Positions 1-9,075 of a stretch of DNA of 36,659 nucleotides are shown in pieces. The notes beneath the pieces are model-generated. The model made no database searches. It was not told the origin of the DNA and was given only the letters and a program-made list of their open reading frames with translations. The translations under genes were made by a program, and so were the position numbers. The stretch is from Psychrobacter lutiphocae DSM 21542 (lineage in GTDB: Bacteria > Pseudomonadota > Gammaproteobacteria > Pseudomonadales > Moraxellaceae), in the NCBI RefSeq assembly GCF_000382145.1, contig NZ_KB907654.1:1-36659 (forward strand). The letters are read 5' to 3'. Position 1 is the first letter of the stretch. Every line of letters starts with the position of its first letter.

Positions 1-264
1 GCTGTGGTTGTTATGGATGGTGCTCTATGGCATCAACCAAGTTTAAACCTACATAATGTGACGATGCTTAAATTACCCCCTTATTCACCTGAGTTAAATC
101 CATCTGAACAGGTGTGGTCGTATTTGAAACAACATTGGTTATCCAATAGGTGTTTTGATGGTTATGAGGCTATTGTTAATGCTGCTTGCAAGGCTTGGAA
201 TAGACTTTGTTCCAAGCCCGAGCTCATTCAGTCTATAACTTCTCGTGATTGGATTGGTTTATAG
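1..264 (+). CDS. IS630-family transposase, C-terminal fragment
   Basis: This is the C-terminal ~87 residues of a DDE transposase of the IS630 type; the reading frame is already open at base 1. VVVMDGALWHQ carries the second catalytic Asp in the usual 'MDNxxxH' setting. PPYSPELNPSEQVW carries the final catalytic Glu in the PxYSPxLNPIE motif typical of the family. The protein cuts and rejoins the IS ends at TA targets. The frame runs intact to its stop, so the copy may be complete beyond the window. An inverted identical copy of this stretch closes the window at the right. Confidence 0.9.
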   Translation, partial: AVVVMDGALWHQPSLNLHNVTMLKLPPYSPELNPSEQVWSYLKQHWLSNRCFDGYEAIVNAACKAWNRLCSKPELIQSITSRDWIGL

Positions 265-285
265 GTTTATTTATGGAATTGGTAT
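1..285 (+). mobile_element. IS630-family insertion sequence, 3' fragment cut by the window edge
   Basis: Only the 3' part of the element is present: the transposase C-terminus and about 20 bases after its stop. Bases 32-285 are identical to the reverse complement of 36406-36659, so a second copy lies inverted at the other window end. Identity stops right after GGAATTGGTAT, which places the IS end at about 282-285. IS630-family elements usually duplicate a TA dinucleotide, and a TA is present at 283-284. The other IS end lies outside the window, so the insertion site cannot be fully defined. Confidence 0.85.
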
Positions 286-337
286 AAGCTATCGAGGAAA
301 ACGAGTGCAAACGCTACATATAGTAGGTTCAACGAGT

Positions 338-365
338 TTGACAAAGATAGGTTGTTTTTTAGAAA
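338..365 (+). promoter_or_regulatory. candidate sigma-70 promoter for fpr
   Basis: A perfect TTGACA (338-343) is followed 16 bases later by TAGAAA (360-365). It lies about 145 bases upstream of the chosen fpr start and just inside the IS end. The -10 is imperfect, so this is only a candidate. Confidence 0.35.
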
Positions 366-510
366 AGGTATAACAGCGTAAATAACAGTGCCAAGTGTTA
401 ATAAATATATATAAAAGTTGTTATCTTGAAAAATAAATACACATATTTGGTAATATCACCCATAATAGCCCTAAATGCAAAAAATGAATAATAAAATAGG
501 GAAATATTTT

Positions 511-1326
511 ATGTCTGACAATATTCAGCCAGTAAAAGTTCTTAGTAAAACAACTTGGACGCCGAATTTGTTTAGCTTTACAGTCACCAGACCAGATAGC
601 TTTAAGTTTAGCGCAGGGCAGTTTGTGCGCTTAGGCGTAAATCCAAGTCGCTTGGCCTATCATCAACAAAAGAGGAGTACCGATGTTCCTGATGAGGATA
701 TTTTCCGTGCGTATTCTATTGTGTCTTCTCCTTATGACGAGACACTCGAGTTCTTCTCAATCGTTATTAAAGATGGTGCGTTTACCTCACAATTACAGCA
801 CCTACAAGAGGGAGATGAGCTGCTACTAAATACCACGCCTTTTGGGTTTTTAACCTTGGCGCGTTATCAAGAGCCAGTTGCCAAAGATCTATGGCTACTA
901 GCGACTGGTACGGGATTAGCACCCTTTTTATCAATGCTTCAAGATCTAAAAACTTGGGAAGATTATGAGCATATTATCTTAGCTTATAGCGCCCGTAGTG
1001 AAAAAGAGCTGGCCTATTTGGATTTAATTCACTCTTTAGAAGAAACCTTTGGTAGCTTGGTTGAGTCACCGGCTAAGTTTACCTTTGTGCCCATAGTCAC
1101 TCGTGAAAAGGTCGAAGGTGCGTTAAATGCGCGTTTTCCTCAACTACTAATTAGTGGTGAGTTAGAAGATTTTGCTGGTGCTAAGTTAGACCCAGAGCAT
1201 TCGCATGTGATGTTGTGTGGTAACCCGCAGATGGTGGAGGATACCAGAAATACGCTAAGAGATGAGAAGGGGATGGTAATGAATCGCCGTGGCGTAGGCA
1301 ATATTGCAGTAGAAAACTATTGGTAA
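511..1326 (+). CDS. fpr: ferredoxin--NADP(+) reductase
   Basis: This flavoenzyme moves electrons between NADPH and ferredoxin or flavodoxin in the cytoplasm, for Fe-S cluster repair and the oxidative-stress response. The product has 271 residues, close to bacterial Fpr proteins (about 250-260). The N-terminal half is an FAD-binding barrel with the RAYS motif (residues 66-69). The C-terminal half is the NADP domain with GTGLAPFLS (from about 133) and CGNPQM. It ends in AVENYW, the aromatic C-terminus typical of the subclass whose last residue stacks on FAD. I chose the ATG at 511 rather than the in-frame ATG at 475 because AGGGA lies just upstream and homology begins there. The gene stands alone between the IS end and a convergent gene. 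Confidence 0.92.
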   Translation: MSDNIQPVKVLSKTTWTPNLFSFTVTRPDSFKFSAGQFVRLGVNPSRLAYHQQKRSTDVPDEDIFRAYSIVSSPYDETLEFFSIVIKDGAFTSQLQHLQEGDELLLNTTPFGFLTLARYQEPVAKDLWLLATGTGLAPFLSMLQDLKTWEDYEHIILAYSARSEKELAYLDLIHSLEETFGSLVESPAKFTFVPIVTREKVEGALNARFPQLLISGELEDFAGAKLDPEHSHVMLCGNPQMVEDTRNTLRDEKGMVMNRRGVGNIAVENYW

Positions 1327-1374
1327 AATCTAGGCTATTTTTTGTTTCTTATTGTTGAGCTTGTCACTATTGTT

Positions 1375-1402
1375 GCTAGCCATTTTTTAGCGAATGGCTA
1401 GC
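1375..1402. terminator. perfect 10-bp hairpin between convergent genes
   Basis: GCTAGCCATT (1375-1384) and its exact reverse complement (1393-1402) enclose an 8-base loop, between the fpr stop and the stop of the opposing gene. Neither side has a strong U-tract, so termination function is inferred from position. It could serve both strands. Confidence 0.5.
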
Positions 1403-1417
1403 TGATGGACTGATAGA

Positions 1418-2197
1418 TTAGCCTTCTTCGCTTGGTGTGATGGCATCACTTATCGGATGGGTAGGGCCTTTTAACAGCTCTGGCTCATCCTTTGGTGTGA
1501 TTAAGTCTTCGGTACCATTATTGGTCAATAAGTCACGCATATTGACCTTAGTTTTAAGAACCAATTGTTCTTCTTCGACAATGCCATAGTTGACTTGCAC
1601 CTTGTGTAAGGTGCTTATGATTTTTTTGTTGCGTTTTAGCCAGCGGTTGATGTCCAAATAAATAATATTGTCTTTGGGTTTGGCAATATTGATTTTGTTT
1701 AAAATAAACCCTAACGGATCTTTTTTTAAGACACTGTGATAAAACCAAATCGCCAGCTTAACGCCAGTGCGCTTAAGAAAAGATTCACAGTGCAATTTGA
1801 GCACATCGGTATAGGTCTGCTGGGCAAACACAAAGCGCTGGACGTCTCTGTCAACTTGCACATGCACTAAGCCAAAGTTACTGGCCACTTCCGCATAAAT
1901 ACCCGCCACGTCAACCGTGCAATACAGACGAAACCAGTCATCATGAAGCTCGACACGCAGCTCATGAATTTGCTTTACATTTTTGGTGACAAACTTTTCT
2001 AAAGCGTCATTAACTTGCTGCTGGCTGACTGGTAAAGAAAACTCATCATCCACAGAGTTGGTAGCCTTGTTGTACACGGTTTTTACTTTATCAGTAACGT
2101 ATGACCATATATCAGAGACGCTAAACTTTAAGTTGTCATCAAAATCTGCATATGACTCGCTGGTTGTATCTGTCGTCGGTTGCTGTGTAGATTGCAC
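1418..2197 (-). CDS. conserved-looking protein of unknown function
   Basis: I do not recognise this 259-residue protein. It has no signal peptide and no obvious membrane segment. The N-terminal ~20 residues are Thr/Gln/Ser-rich, and the C-terminal ~30 are acidic and proline-containing, so both ends look disordered. The middle (about 25-225) mixes helix-like and strand-like stretches, with many charged and aromatic residues (HDDWFRLYCTVDV, WFYHSVLKKDPLGF). The start is a GTG at 2197 preceded by GAGG with a 7-base gap; an ATG five bases upstream is in another frame. It faces fpr tail to tail and lies head-on upstream of the MipA-like gene's stop. Codon use looks like that of its neighbours, so it is probably a real lineage gene. 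Confidence 0.7.
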   Translation of the reverse strand: MQSTQQPTTDTTSESYADFDDNLKFSVSDIWSYVTDKVKTVYNKATNSVDDEFSLPVSQQQVNDALEKFVTKNVKQIHELRVELHDDWFRLYCTVDVAGIYAEVASNFGLVHVQVDRDVQRFVFAQQTYTDVLKLHCESFLKRTGVKLAIWFYHSVLKKDPLGFILNKINIAKPKDNIIYLDINRWLKRNKKIISTLHKVQVNYGIVEEEQLVLKTKVNMRDLLTNNGTEDLITPKDEPELLKGPTHPISDAITPSEEG

Positions 2198-2290
2198 GTC
2201 ATTTCCTCTTGAAAGCGCGAAAAATTTTGGACTGGCACAAGCCTTGTTGTTTATTCATTATGCTTATAAAACAAAGCCAGTAAGCACCAA

Positions 2291-3097
2291 TTAGAATCTG
2301 TATAGCAGACCTAAGGTGGTGCGATAATCAACACGGTCATCAACCATAGGGCTATCACGCTGCTCATCTGCTAAAAAGGTAAACTTCTGACCTAAAAACA
2401 CATCCCAATCATTGTTAATACTGTACATACCATTAACGCTGATATATGGGCTAAAGCTTGAGCTAGGCTTGTAGTAAGCGACACCAGACTTGGCCGATTG
2501 CTTACGATTGACGCCATAATAATATTCATTATAGTTTTTGTCGTTCCACTCTATACCAGCAGAAGGATAAAGCGTCCATTTACCAGGATTAAAGCGGGCG
2601 ATATAGGTCAATCTGGCAACTGTACCATCACTGTGTCCACTGATGTCGGTGGCGACTTGACCACGGAAACCACCAATGGGTGAGCGGTACAAGTAACTAC
2701 CACCGACCATAGCTGACCACTTTCTTTTATCTAGTAGTCTTAGATTGCCACGTGCCTCTTTTGGATCATAGTAAGGACCCATAGGTTCGACATAAGCCGA
2801 CAGCTCGCTGGTGCCGTCATTAAATAAGTAGCCACCAAACTGACTGCCACGGGCATATACTTTGTCACCTTCATAAAAGGCGCTGGGTAATACTGAAAAC
2901 TGGGTGTCTTTTAAGTCATAGGCGCTTTTATTGGCAATGACGTTTACCCCGACTTGCAGACCAATTTTGTCTTTGGCATCTGCTGGCTTATCACCAAATA
3001 AGTTTTCAGCGTGCGCTGAGCTTGCGGCAAAGCAAAACAAGGCTAAGCTGGCGGTTAATACAGAAGTGGGTAGAGCGGCCTGGGTAATTTTTAGCAT
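2291..3097 (-). CDS. MipA/OmpV family outer-membrane protein
   Basis: This is a 268-residue predicted outer-membrane beta-barrel. A cleavable signal peptide covers roughly residues 1-30, with a hydrophobic core and a SSAHA-E cleavage site. The mature part has alternating aromatic strands and ends in LGLLYRF, with the C-terminal Phe expected for BAM-dependent insertion. SPMVDDRVDYRTTLGLLYRF resembles the closing strands of MipA/OmpV proteins. In E. coli MipA scaffolds the murein hydrolase MltA and PBP1B; many relatives have unknown roles or respond to osmolarity or antibiotics. The family call rests on overall pattern. No MltA gene is in the window, so the scaffold role should not be assumed. 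Confidence 0.8.
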   Translation of the reverse strand: MLKITQAALPTSVLTASLALFCFAASSAHAENLFGDKPADAKDKIGLQVGVNVIANKSAYDLKDTQFSVLPSAFYEGDKVYARGSQFGGYLFNDGTSELSAYVEPMGPYYDPKEARGNLRLLDKRKWSAMVGGSYLYRSPIGGFRGQVATDISGHSDGTVARLTYIARFNPGKWTLYPSAGIEWNDKNYNEYYYGVNRKQSAKSGVAYYKPSSSFSPYISVNGMYSINNDWDVFLGQKFTFLADEQRDSPMVDDRVDYRTTLGLLYRF

Positions 3098-3407
3098 AAA
3101 AAACTCTTTTTTAGGTTAAGTGGTTTGTCTGTTTTTTTGGATTTCAGGTTTTTTTGGGTTTCAGTATTTTTGGGTTTAAACCGTCTGATTCAATGAAATA
3201 GTCTGATTTAAACTTAATTCAAATAACTTGATTGCAATAATAGGATAACAATAAACGGGTTTAGATAAAAATAATCACGCTAGTTTAATAAGTTTAACTC
3301 ATGAAAGCCAGTAGCATCTATACAATTACAGGTTAAAGTTGTTTAGGGGTCAAAGATGCTTAGGGATTAAAGGTGCTCGTTAAAGTGCTATTTGTTTAAA
3401 GCCAGCC
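3098..3407. other. 310-bp gene-less stretch upstream of the MipA-like gene
   Basis: This is AT-rich DNA between two minus-strand genes. On the plus strand it starts with T- and G-rich runs containing repeated TTTTTGGGTTT-like words (3130-3180), just ahead of the mipA-like start. No credible ORF, RNA gene or clean terminator was seen. It should hold the promoter of the MipA-like gene, but I could not pick it with confidence. Confidence 0.5.
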
Positions 3408-4151
3408 CTAGAGTCCGACCAAATGGCGCAAACTAAAAAATGCTTGGAAATATACAGCCCCAATAATAACAAAAATTAGCCAAGGCAAGGCTTTTATTAT
3501 CGGCTTTGCGCCTTGAAGCGAGAAGCGTAAGCCCAGCATCACACCTATGGCCAAGATAGCACCAGTTATCGCACCGCCAATATGACCGGCGTTATCAATG
3601 CCAGGTACGGCAAAGCCATACATTAAGTTGATGCCCATCACAATTGCTAGGCTTTTTAATTGTGGGTTTGGCCCTTGTTGGCGCACTTTGAGCAGTCTTT
3701 TTTTGAGCAATTCGACCGTTAATAATGCCATACCCAGCCCCATAATACCACCAGAGGCGCCAGCAGAGATGCCCGGTGCGGTGTTGTTATAAAGCACTTG
3801 CCATAAGTTGACGTAATTGTTTAATAAGTTGCCACCGATGGCAGAGAGCACAAATATTAGTAAAAACTTAACCGAGCCAAAGCTGTATTCTGTGGCTTGA
3901 CCAAAAAAGTACATAGCAAAGCAGTTAAATAATAAGTGCATTAAGCCTATATGTAAAAAGGCGCTGCTTAGCAAGCGCCAAGGTTCGATTAATGAAAAGG
4001 GCAGGGCATTGGCGCCCCAAAGCAGTAAAGACTGCTGGCTTGGTTGGTTGATGTCGACACCTGTGGCAACTTGAATCACAAATAAGATGACAAAGCTGCT
4101 TAGCAGGAGGGCGGTCACGGGTGTCTGTATAAATAAACGTTTAATAGTCAT
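3408..4151 (-). CDS. rhomboid-family intramembrane serine protease
   Basis: This 247-residue polytopic membrane protein cleaves substrates within or next to their transmembrane helices. About six hydrophobic segments are visible (the first at 12-30, the last near 220-240). HIGLMHLLFN (67-76) is the rhomboid HxxxxHxxxN motif that forms part of the oxyanion site. GASGGIMG (131-138) carries the nucleophile Ser133, and NAGHIGG (187-193) carries the catalytic His190, so both residues of the dyad are present and the protease should be active. Its substrate cannot be told from context. Whether it is E. coli GlpG-like or another bacterial rhomboid subtype is uncertain; it lacks the N-terminal cytosolic domain of GlpG. 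Confidence 0.92.
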   Translation of the reverse strand: MTIKRLFIQTPVTALLLSSFVILFVIQVATGVDINQPSQQSLLLWGANALPFSLIEPWRLLSSAFLHIGLMHLLFNCFAMYFFGQATEYSFGSVKFLLIFVLSAIGGNLLNNYVNLWQVLYNNTAPGISAGASGGIMGLGMALLTVELLKKRLLKVRQQGPNPQLKSLAIVMGINLMYGFAVPGIDNAGHIGGAITGAILAIGVMLGLRFSLQGAKPIIKALPWLIFVIIGAVYFQAFFSLRHLVGL

Positions 4152-4285
4152 AATAAAATCTGGGGATGGGGGTTAGCACCATTTTATACCAGTCTGGTTA
4201 AATAACCTAACCTATCTAGGGGTCGCTGCGATATAAGTCTTGCTGACATACTGGCGTTGATAGGTTAAGCGAATGTGAATAGCAT

Positions 4286-4315
4286 AAAAAATCCCCCTTA
4301 CAAAAAGGAGGATTT
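4286..4315 (-). terminator. intrinsic terminator of the lldP-lldD operon
   Basis: AAATCCCCCT and AGGAGGATTT form a stem with one mismatch around a short A-rich loop. Read on the minus strand, the stem is followed by a run of T. It lies 46 bases past the lldD stop, in the right orientation to end the lactate operon. Confidence 0.65.
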
Positions 4316-4360
4316 GATTAACAATAATTTAAGTGGCAATAAGCCATCAGTGTTAGCAAT

Positions 4361-5572
4361 TTAGCCCCAGCGAATGGCAGGGGTATAAGGCAAGGCGGCT
4401 TTTAGATTTTCATAAGTGCCTTTGACCAAGATGTTCTCGTCCACCTCATTGATATTGGTATGACCACAAAACGCCATGGTCACATCACATTCTTTATATA
4501 AGATCTCAAGCGCACGGCGCACACCATCTTCACCGTAAGCACCTAAGCCGTATAAAAAGGCACGACCAATCATAGTACCTTTTGCACCCAGTGAGATGGC
4601 TTTTAGCACATCTTGTCCTGAACGAATACCACTGTCGAGCCATACTTCAATATCACTGTTTTCAGCTTTTACCGCTTGCACGATATCGCTTAAACAGGCA
4701 ATAGAAGAGGGCGCACCATCTAATTGACGGCCACCATGGTTGGAGACAATCAAGGCGTCGGCACCACTGCGAGCCGCTAAGATAGCATCTTCTGGCTCCA
4801 TGATACCCTTGATAATCAGCTTGCCGCCCCATAACTCTTTGATATCTGCCACGTCATCCCAGCTTAAGCTTGGGTCAAATTGCTCAGCAGTCCAAGCCGA
4901 CAAAGAAGACATGTCTGCCACGCCTTTGGCATGACCAACAATATTACCGAAGGTGCGACGCTTGGCGCCGAGCATGTTAAAGCACCACTCCGGCTTGGTT
5001 AACAGGTTTAAGATATTGGTTAGGGTCGGTTTTGGTGGTGCAGAAAGACCATTTTTGATGTCTTTGTGACGCTGGCCCAATACCTGTAAGTCTGCGGTCA
5101 ATACCAAGGCAGAGCAGTTAGCTTGCTTGGCACGGTTGATTAAGTTGACCATGAATTCTTTGTCACGCATCACATATAGCTGAAACCAAAACGGATGGTT
5201 GGTATATTCAGCGACATCTTCAATCGAGTTGATGCTCATGGTCGATAGTGAAAAAGGAATGCCAAAGTCTTTGGCGGCTTTGGCAGCGTGCATTTCACCA
5301 TTGGCCCACATCATACCAGTAAAGCCAGTTGGCGCAATGGCAATGGGCATGCTCACCTGCTCACCTATCATGCTGCTTTGTAAGCTGCGGTTGTCCATGT
5401 CAACTAGGACACGCTGTCTTAGCTTAATACGATCAAAGTCGGTTTCGTTATTGCGGTAGGTGGTTTGCGTCCAAGAGCCTGAGTCGACGTAATCATAGAA
5501 CATACGTGGTACTTTGCGCTCAGCAATGACACGTAAATCTTCAATCTCGGTGATTTTAGATAAGTCTTTCAT
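4361..5572 (-). CDS. lldD: FMN-dependent L-lactate dehydrogenase (alpha-hydroxy-acid oxidase family)
   Basis: This enzyme oxidises L-lactate to pyruvate with FMN, passing electrons to the membrane quinone pool. The product has 403 residues, a little longer than E. coli LldD (396). The (beta/alpha)8 FMN fold is clear: PMFYDYVDSG-like start, PIAIAPTG (about 76-83), KLIIKG with FMN-contacting Lys255, and SNHGGRQLDG with catalytic His279 and Arg282, then LDSGIRSG and the phosphate-binding GRAFLYG. The segment LTADLQVLGQRHKDIKNG marks a subgroup somewhat different from E. coli LldD, so a related 2-hydroxy acid substrate cannot be excluded. The permease gene immediately upstream on the same strand (100-bp gap) strongly favours lactate. 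Confidence 0.9.
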   Translation of the reverse strand: MKDLSKITEIEDLRVIAERKVPRMFYDYVDSGSWTQTTYRNNETDFDRIKLRQRVLVDMDNRSLQSSMIGEQVSMPIAIAPTGFTGMMWANGEMHAAKAAKDFGIPFSLSTMSINSIEDVAEYTNHPFWFQLYVMRDKEFMVNLINRAKQANCSALVLTADLQVLGQRHKDIKNGLSAPPKPTLTNILNLLTKPEWCFNMLGAKRRTFGNIVGHAKGVADMSSLSAWTAEQFDPSLSWDDVADIKELWGGKLIIKGIMEPEDAILAARSGADALIVSNHGGRQLDGAPSSIACLSDIVQAVKAENSDIEVWLDSGIRSGQDVLKAISLGAKGTMIGRAFLYGLGAYGEDGVRRALEILYKECDVTMAFCGHTNINEVDENILVKGTYENLKAALPYTPAIRWG

Positions 5573-5672
5573 AACTTGAATACTCGCTTAGCTTTGGCAC
5601 CCTAGGGATGCCGGTGTGGAGGTTTTTTTATGGTTAATTTGTCCAGCTTGTTTTTCGTGTGCTTTGTGCTGC

Positions 5673-7448
5673 TTATTTTATACTCTTATTATCAGCAACA
5701 ACAGGCTTAGCAGTTAATGACATCACTGCCAAGAAGCATATTGGCCAAGCGATTGCCAGTAGCCACCAGATTAGGCCGCCAAAAATAACTGCCATGCCCA
5801 AAAATCCAGCTTGTATCACATAGTAAGTCATGGCAACTAAGGTTTTACGAATGACATAGCCTTCTTTGTTAGCCAAGCCAACCACTGCACAGGCAGCGAC
5901 TACATTATGTACTGAAATCATATTACCAGCAGCACCGCCAATAGCTTGCAGTGCGATGACTTGCGCTGCCAAATCGGTACCTAGACCAATTTGCTCAGCA
6001 GTTGACCACTGAAAATAGGCAAACATCATGTTACTGATAGTGTTTGATCCAGCGATAAAGGCACCCATCGCCCCAATCCAAGGCGACACCAAGGGCCAAG
6101 TATGTGCAAAAGCAGCACTGGCGCTTTCTGCCAATAAGATTGGCATCGCTGGCAAGTTGGTGACAACATCAGCGCTTGATCCAGAGTTGATAAACACTTG
6201 TACCATAGGCACAGATAATAATAAAGCTGGTGCGGCAGAAACCATGGTTTTTGCAGAGCTGGTCCAGCTGCGCTTTACTGAGCCTTTATCCATGCGATAC
6301 AGGTACATACACAGCAAAGAGGTGATGATTAAAATGGTGCCTGGGGAATACAGTAACTGAATTTTGCTAGATATGCTGCTGCCGTATAAGTTACTAAATA
6401 CGATGGTACCATGCTCGCCAACCAAGAAGGCTTTCAGCGGGGCGACCACACGCGTAATGATAAGTAGACCAATGACAATGGCGTAAGGTGAAAATGCTCT
6501 TAACACTGAGAATCTTGGCGCAACGCTGTCATCAAAGTCTTCTCTAGCTAATGTGCCTAACCACTCTTTGTCCCAATTGGCGCGCGGGCCAAAGTCAAAG
6601 ATTTCTTTTGGCATTAGGAAGCCACGTTTTGCAGCAGGAATAACAATGATTAGACCAATAAAGCCACCAACCAATGATGGGAATTCTGGGCCTAAGAACT
6701 TAGCGACTAAGTAGTAAGGTAGGGTGAAACAAATGCCGGCAAATAGGGCGAATGGCCAGATCTTTAAGCCTTCGATAAAAGAGCGCTTTTCACCAAAGAA
6801 ACGGGTTAAAAAGGCACTTAAAATCAGTGGGATCAACACCCCAATAATGGCATGGAAAAAACCAACATTGGCTGTAATTTGGAGTAGATAATCAGCGACC
6901 GTCATTGGCTGAATGGAGTCGGCTAAGTCTTGCTTGTTATCAATACCGGACCAAACACCGACCAATAGAGGCGTACCAACTGCACCAAAAGATACTGGCG
7001 TAGACTGAATAATAAGTACCACCATCACAGCAGCCATTGCTGGGAAGCCAAGGGCTAATAATAACGGCGCACCAACTGCTGACGGTGTACCGTAGCCAGA
7101 TGAGCCTTCAACCAAGGAACAAAACAACCAAGCCACAATAATAGCTTGAACCCGTCTATCTGGGGTGATGTCCATAAAGCCGCGGCGAATGGCAATCATC
7201 GCGCCACTTTCTTTTAATGTATTTAACAATAAGATGGCAGAAAATACGATAAATAAAATGGTAAGGGCAACAATGACCCCGTTTGTGGTTGCGGCGGCAA
7301 CTTGAGCGCCACCAGCATGCCAGACAAAGATAGCAAGTAAAGCGGTGACAAGATAAGAAGCTGCCATCGCGTATTTAGCGGGGAGCCGGAGCACCACCAG
7401 CAATAAAAATACGGTGATAATAGGCATAAGAGCCAAAATAGTGAACAT
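5673..7448 (-). CDS. lldP: L-lactate permease
   Basis: This 591-residue inner-membrane transporter of the LctP family takes up lactate (and often glycolate) with protons. A dozen or more hydrophobic helices span the protein. [23 protein letters not shown] and [22 protein letters not shown] loops (the latter near residue 465) are hallmark LctP sequences. The last helices end in a short polar tail. The start is well placed: AAGGA lies 6 bases before the ATG at 7448. The gene is first in a two-gene operon with lldD. A candidate GntR-type operator lies about 185 bases upstream; no lldR regulator gene is present in the window. Confidence 0.95.
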   Translation of the reverse strand: MFTILALMPIITVFLLLVVLRLPAKYAMAASYLVTALLAIFVWHAGGAQVAAATTNGVIVALTILFIVFSAILLLNTLKESGAMIAIRRGFMDITPDRRVQAIIVAWLFCSLVEGSSGYGTPSAVGAPLLLALGFPAMAAVMVVLIIQSTPVSFGAVGTPLLVGVWSGIDNKQDLADSIQPMTVADYLLQITANVGFFHAIIGVLIPLILSAFLTRFFGEKRSFIEGLKIWPFALFAGICFTLPYYLVAKFLGPEFPSLVGGFIGLIIVIPAAKRGFLMPKEIFDFGPRANWDKEWLGTLAREDFDDSVAPRFSVLRAFSPYAIVIGLLIITRVVAPLKAFLVGEHGTIVFSNLYGSSISSKIQLLYSPGTILIITSLLCMYLYRMDKGSVKRSWTSSAKTMVSAAPALLLSVPMVQVFINSGSSADVVTNLPAMPILLAESASAAFAHTWPLVSPWIGAMGAFIAGSNTISNMMFAYFQWSTAEQIGLGTDLAAQVIALQAIGGAAGNMISVHNVVAACAVVGLANKEGYVIRKTLVAMTYYVIQAGFLGMAVIFGGLIWWLLAIAWPICFLAVMSLTAKPVVADNKSIK

Positions 7449-7632
7449 AAAACGTCCTTGTAAATGAGCGGGTGTTAAAGTTAAGGGTTAGATGGGTTCT
7501 AATTTTTATGGGTTGTTTTTTTTGAATTGTGCTGTGCTAAATTGCTTTGCTGTGAACTAAGATCAGTTGCATTGAGTTGTTTAAGTTGAAAGGCTCCTCT
7601 TTTTAGTTCTTTCTTAAGTGATATAAGTAGAC

Positions 7633-7646
7633 AATTGTTTACAATT
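7633..7646. promoter_or_regulatory. candidate GntR-family (LldR-like) operator upstream of lldP
   Basis: AATTGT-TT-ACAATT is a palindrome with 6-bp arms and a 2-base centre. FadR-subfamily GntR regulators, which include LldR, recognise TNGT...ACNA-type palindromes, and the site lies in the only long gap upstream of the lactate operon. Regulation is inferred; no binding partner is encoded nearby. Confidence 0.4.
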
Positions 7647-7798
7647 TATTTTTAGCAAGTACGAGTGTACAGGCCATCATAAATAAAATGGCTTGTGTGT
7701 TTTGTTAAACGGTCAACTTAGGTTTGGTAACAAAATAGACAGGTAAAAGCACAAATAATCATGATTTACCAACAAAAGTCTATTAATAGTTACCTATT

Positions 7799-8113
7799 TT
7801 AAATTAATTGTTGTAAATCGACAAGAGAAAATGGAAATTTTAATTGTGTTGTTGGTGTTAGCAGTACGGGGATTGTAGTGGCAAACTGTGTCATAAGTGA
7901 TTCATCAAAATCTGCAATATCAATCTGCTGGATACGTATAGGGTGAACACTAGAAAATAGCCTTAGTAACTCATTAGCCGTGTCGCATAAATGGCAGCCT
8001 GAGGTCCCTAACAGCCACCAAGCTTGCAAGTCAACTGCTTCAGAAGTTGTCTTATGCTGTGCGGAGTTTAGTTGCTGAATAATGCGCTGTCGGGTGGTGT
8101 TAACATCAGTCAC
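7799..8113 (-). CDS. glutaredoxin-like thioredoxin-fold protein (DUF836 type)
   Basis: This small cytoplasmic protein of 104 residues has a glutaredoxin-like fold. After ~25 variable residues, WWLLGTSGCHLCDTANELL carries a CxxC redox motif (C-H-L-C) in the position seen in DUF836/glutaredoxin-like proteins. TTIPVLL provides the cis-proline typical of thioredoxin folds. A partner or substrate is not indicated. I chose the GTG at 8113 because AGGA lies 8 bases before it. An upstream in-frame ATG at 8188 would add 25 AT-rich residues that look non-coding and has no ribosome-binding site. It is divergent from mtgA. Confidence 0.75.
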   Translation of the reverse strand: MTDVNTTRQRIIQQLNSAQHKTTSEAVDLQAWWLLGTSGCHLCDTANELLRLFSSVHPIRIQQIDIADFDESLMTQFATTIPVLLTPTTQLKFPFSLVDLQQLI

Positions 8114-8332
8114 AAGTACGATCCTATTATAGTTGATGATAAAAAGGTCAGTGTTAATCTGTAAATATACAAGGTTGTGAATATACAAGATTTAAAATAG
8201 TAAATTAGACTATGAGTGTAGGTGCTTAGCGAATATAATAAACGTGAGCTTTTTAGTTTAAAAGACATCTAAGCGTAAATGATAAGTTAGTTTATCATTG
8301 TTTTAATTTTATTGATTATCTGAGCCAATATT

Positions 8333-9010
8333 ATGACGGCAATTTCTCAGTTTTTTAAACGTCTATTTTTGGCGTTTGTTATTCTATTTGTAGCCTTTTA
8401 TTTGGGGGTAGCTGGCTTATTGACGATATGGAAAACTCAGCCCATTAACAACAGTATGTTTATGTTAAGCCATCGTCTTAGTGGTGGTAGCGTAAGTCAA
8501 ACTTGGGTCGAATATGATGCCATCGCTAAGTCTGCGAAACAAGCAGCCATAGCCAGTGAAGATGCTCGGTTTAGCACTCATAACGGCTTTGATATGGAAG
8601 GTATTGAGGCAGCAATGAAAAAAAACGAAAGCAGTGGCACAGTATCTGCTGGTGGCTCTACCATTACCCAGCAGTTAGCAAAGAATTTATTTTTGACTTC
8701 ACATCGTTCTTATGTGCGTAAAGGTATAGAGGCAACTATTACAGTGATGATAGAAGCAATGTGGGACAAACAGCGTATTTTGACAGCATATCTGAACGTG
8801 GCAGAGTTTGGTGATGGCATTTATGGTATTGAGGCGGCAGCAAGACGCTATTTCAATAAGTCTGCCAGTCAACTTAATCGTGATGAATCTGCACTACTGA
8901 TCAGTATGTTGACCAATCCAAAGTATTATGAACAGAATATGGGAGCGAAGCGGTTACGCAATAAGCAACGCATTATCATGCGCCGTATGAATAGCGCAGT
9001 TTTACCTTAA
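8333..9010 (+). CDS. mtgA: monofunctional biosynthetic peptidoglycan transglycosylase
   Basis: This glycosyltransferase family 51 enzyme polymerises lipid II into glycan strands at the periplasmic face of the inner membrane. It has 225 residues with no transpeptidase domain, as expected for MtgA. One N-terminal membrane anchor spans about 11-33. ASEDARFSTHNGFD carries the catalytic Glu76, AGGSTITQQLAKNLFL (107-121) is the second conserved GT51 motif, and RKGIEA plus AYLNVAEFG follow in order. RYFNKSASQL is the substrate-binding helix region. All key motifs are intact. It stands alone, divergent from the glutaredoxin-like gene. Confidence 0.95.
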   Translation: MTAISQFFKRLFLAFVILFVAFYLGVAGLLTIWKTQPINNSMFMLSHRLSGGSVSQTWVEYDAIAKSAKQAAIASEDARFSTHNGFDMEGIEAAMKKNESSGTVSAGGSTITQQLAKNLFLTSHRSYVRKGIEATITVMIEAMWDKQRILTAYLNVAEFGDGIYGIEAAARRYFNKSASQLNRDESALLISMLTNPKYYEQNMGAKRLRNKQRIIMRRMNSAVLP

Positions 9011-9075
9011 TGTCTGTTACGAAAGTTGAACTGGTGAAATACTTTTAAACTGCAAGCAAAATAGCATATAGCATA

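Noticed and set aside
8114..8188. N-terminal extension of the glutaredoxin-like protein
   Set aside because: The added residues are AT-driven and lack a ribosome-binding site, while AGGA sits well before the GTG at 8113.
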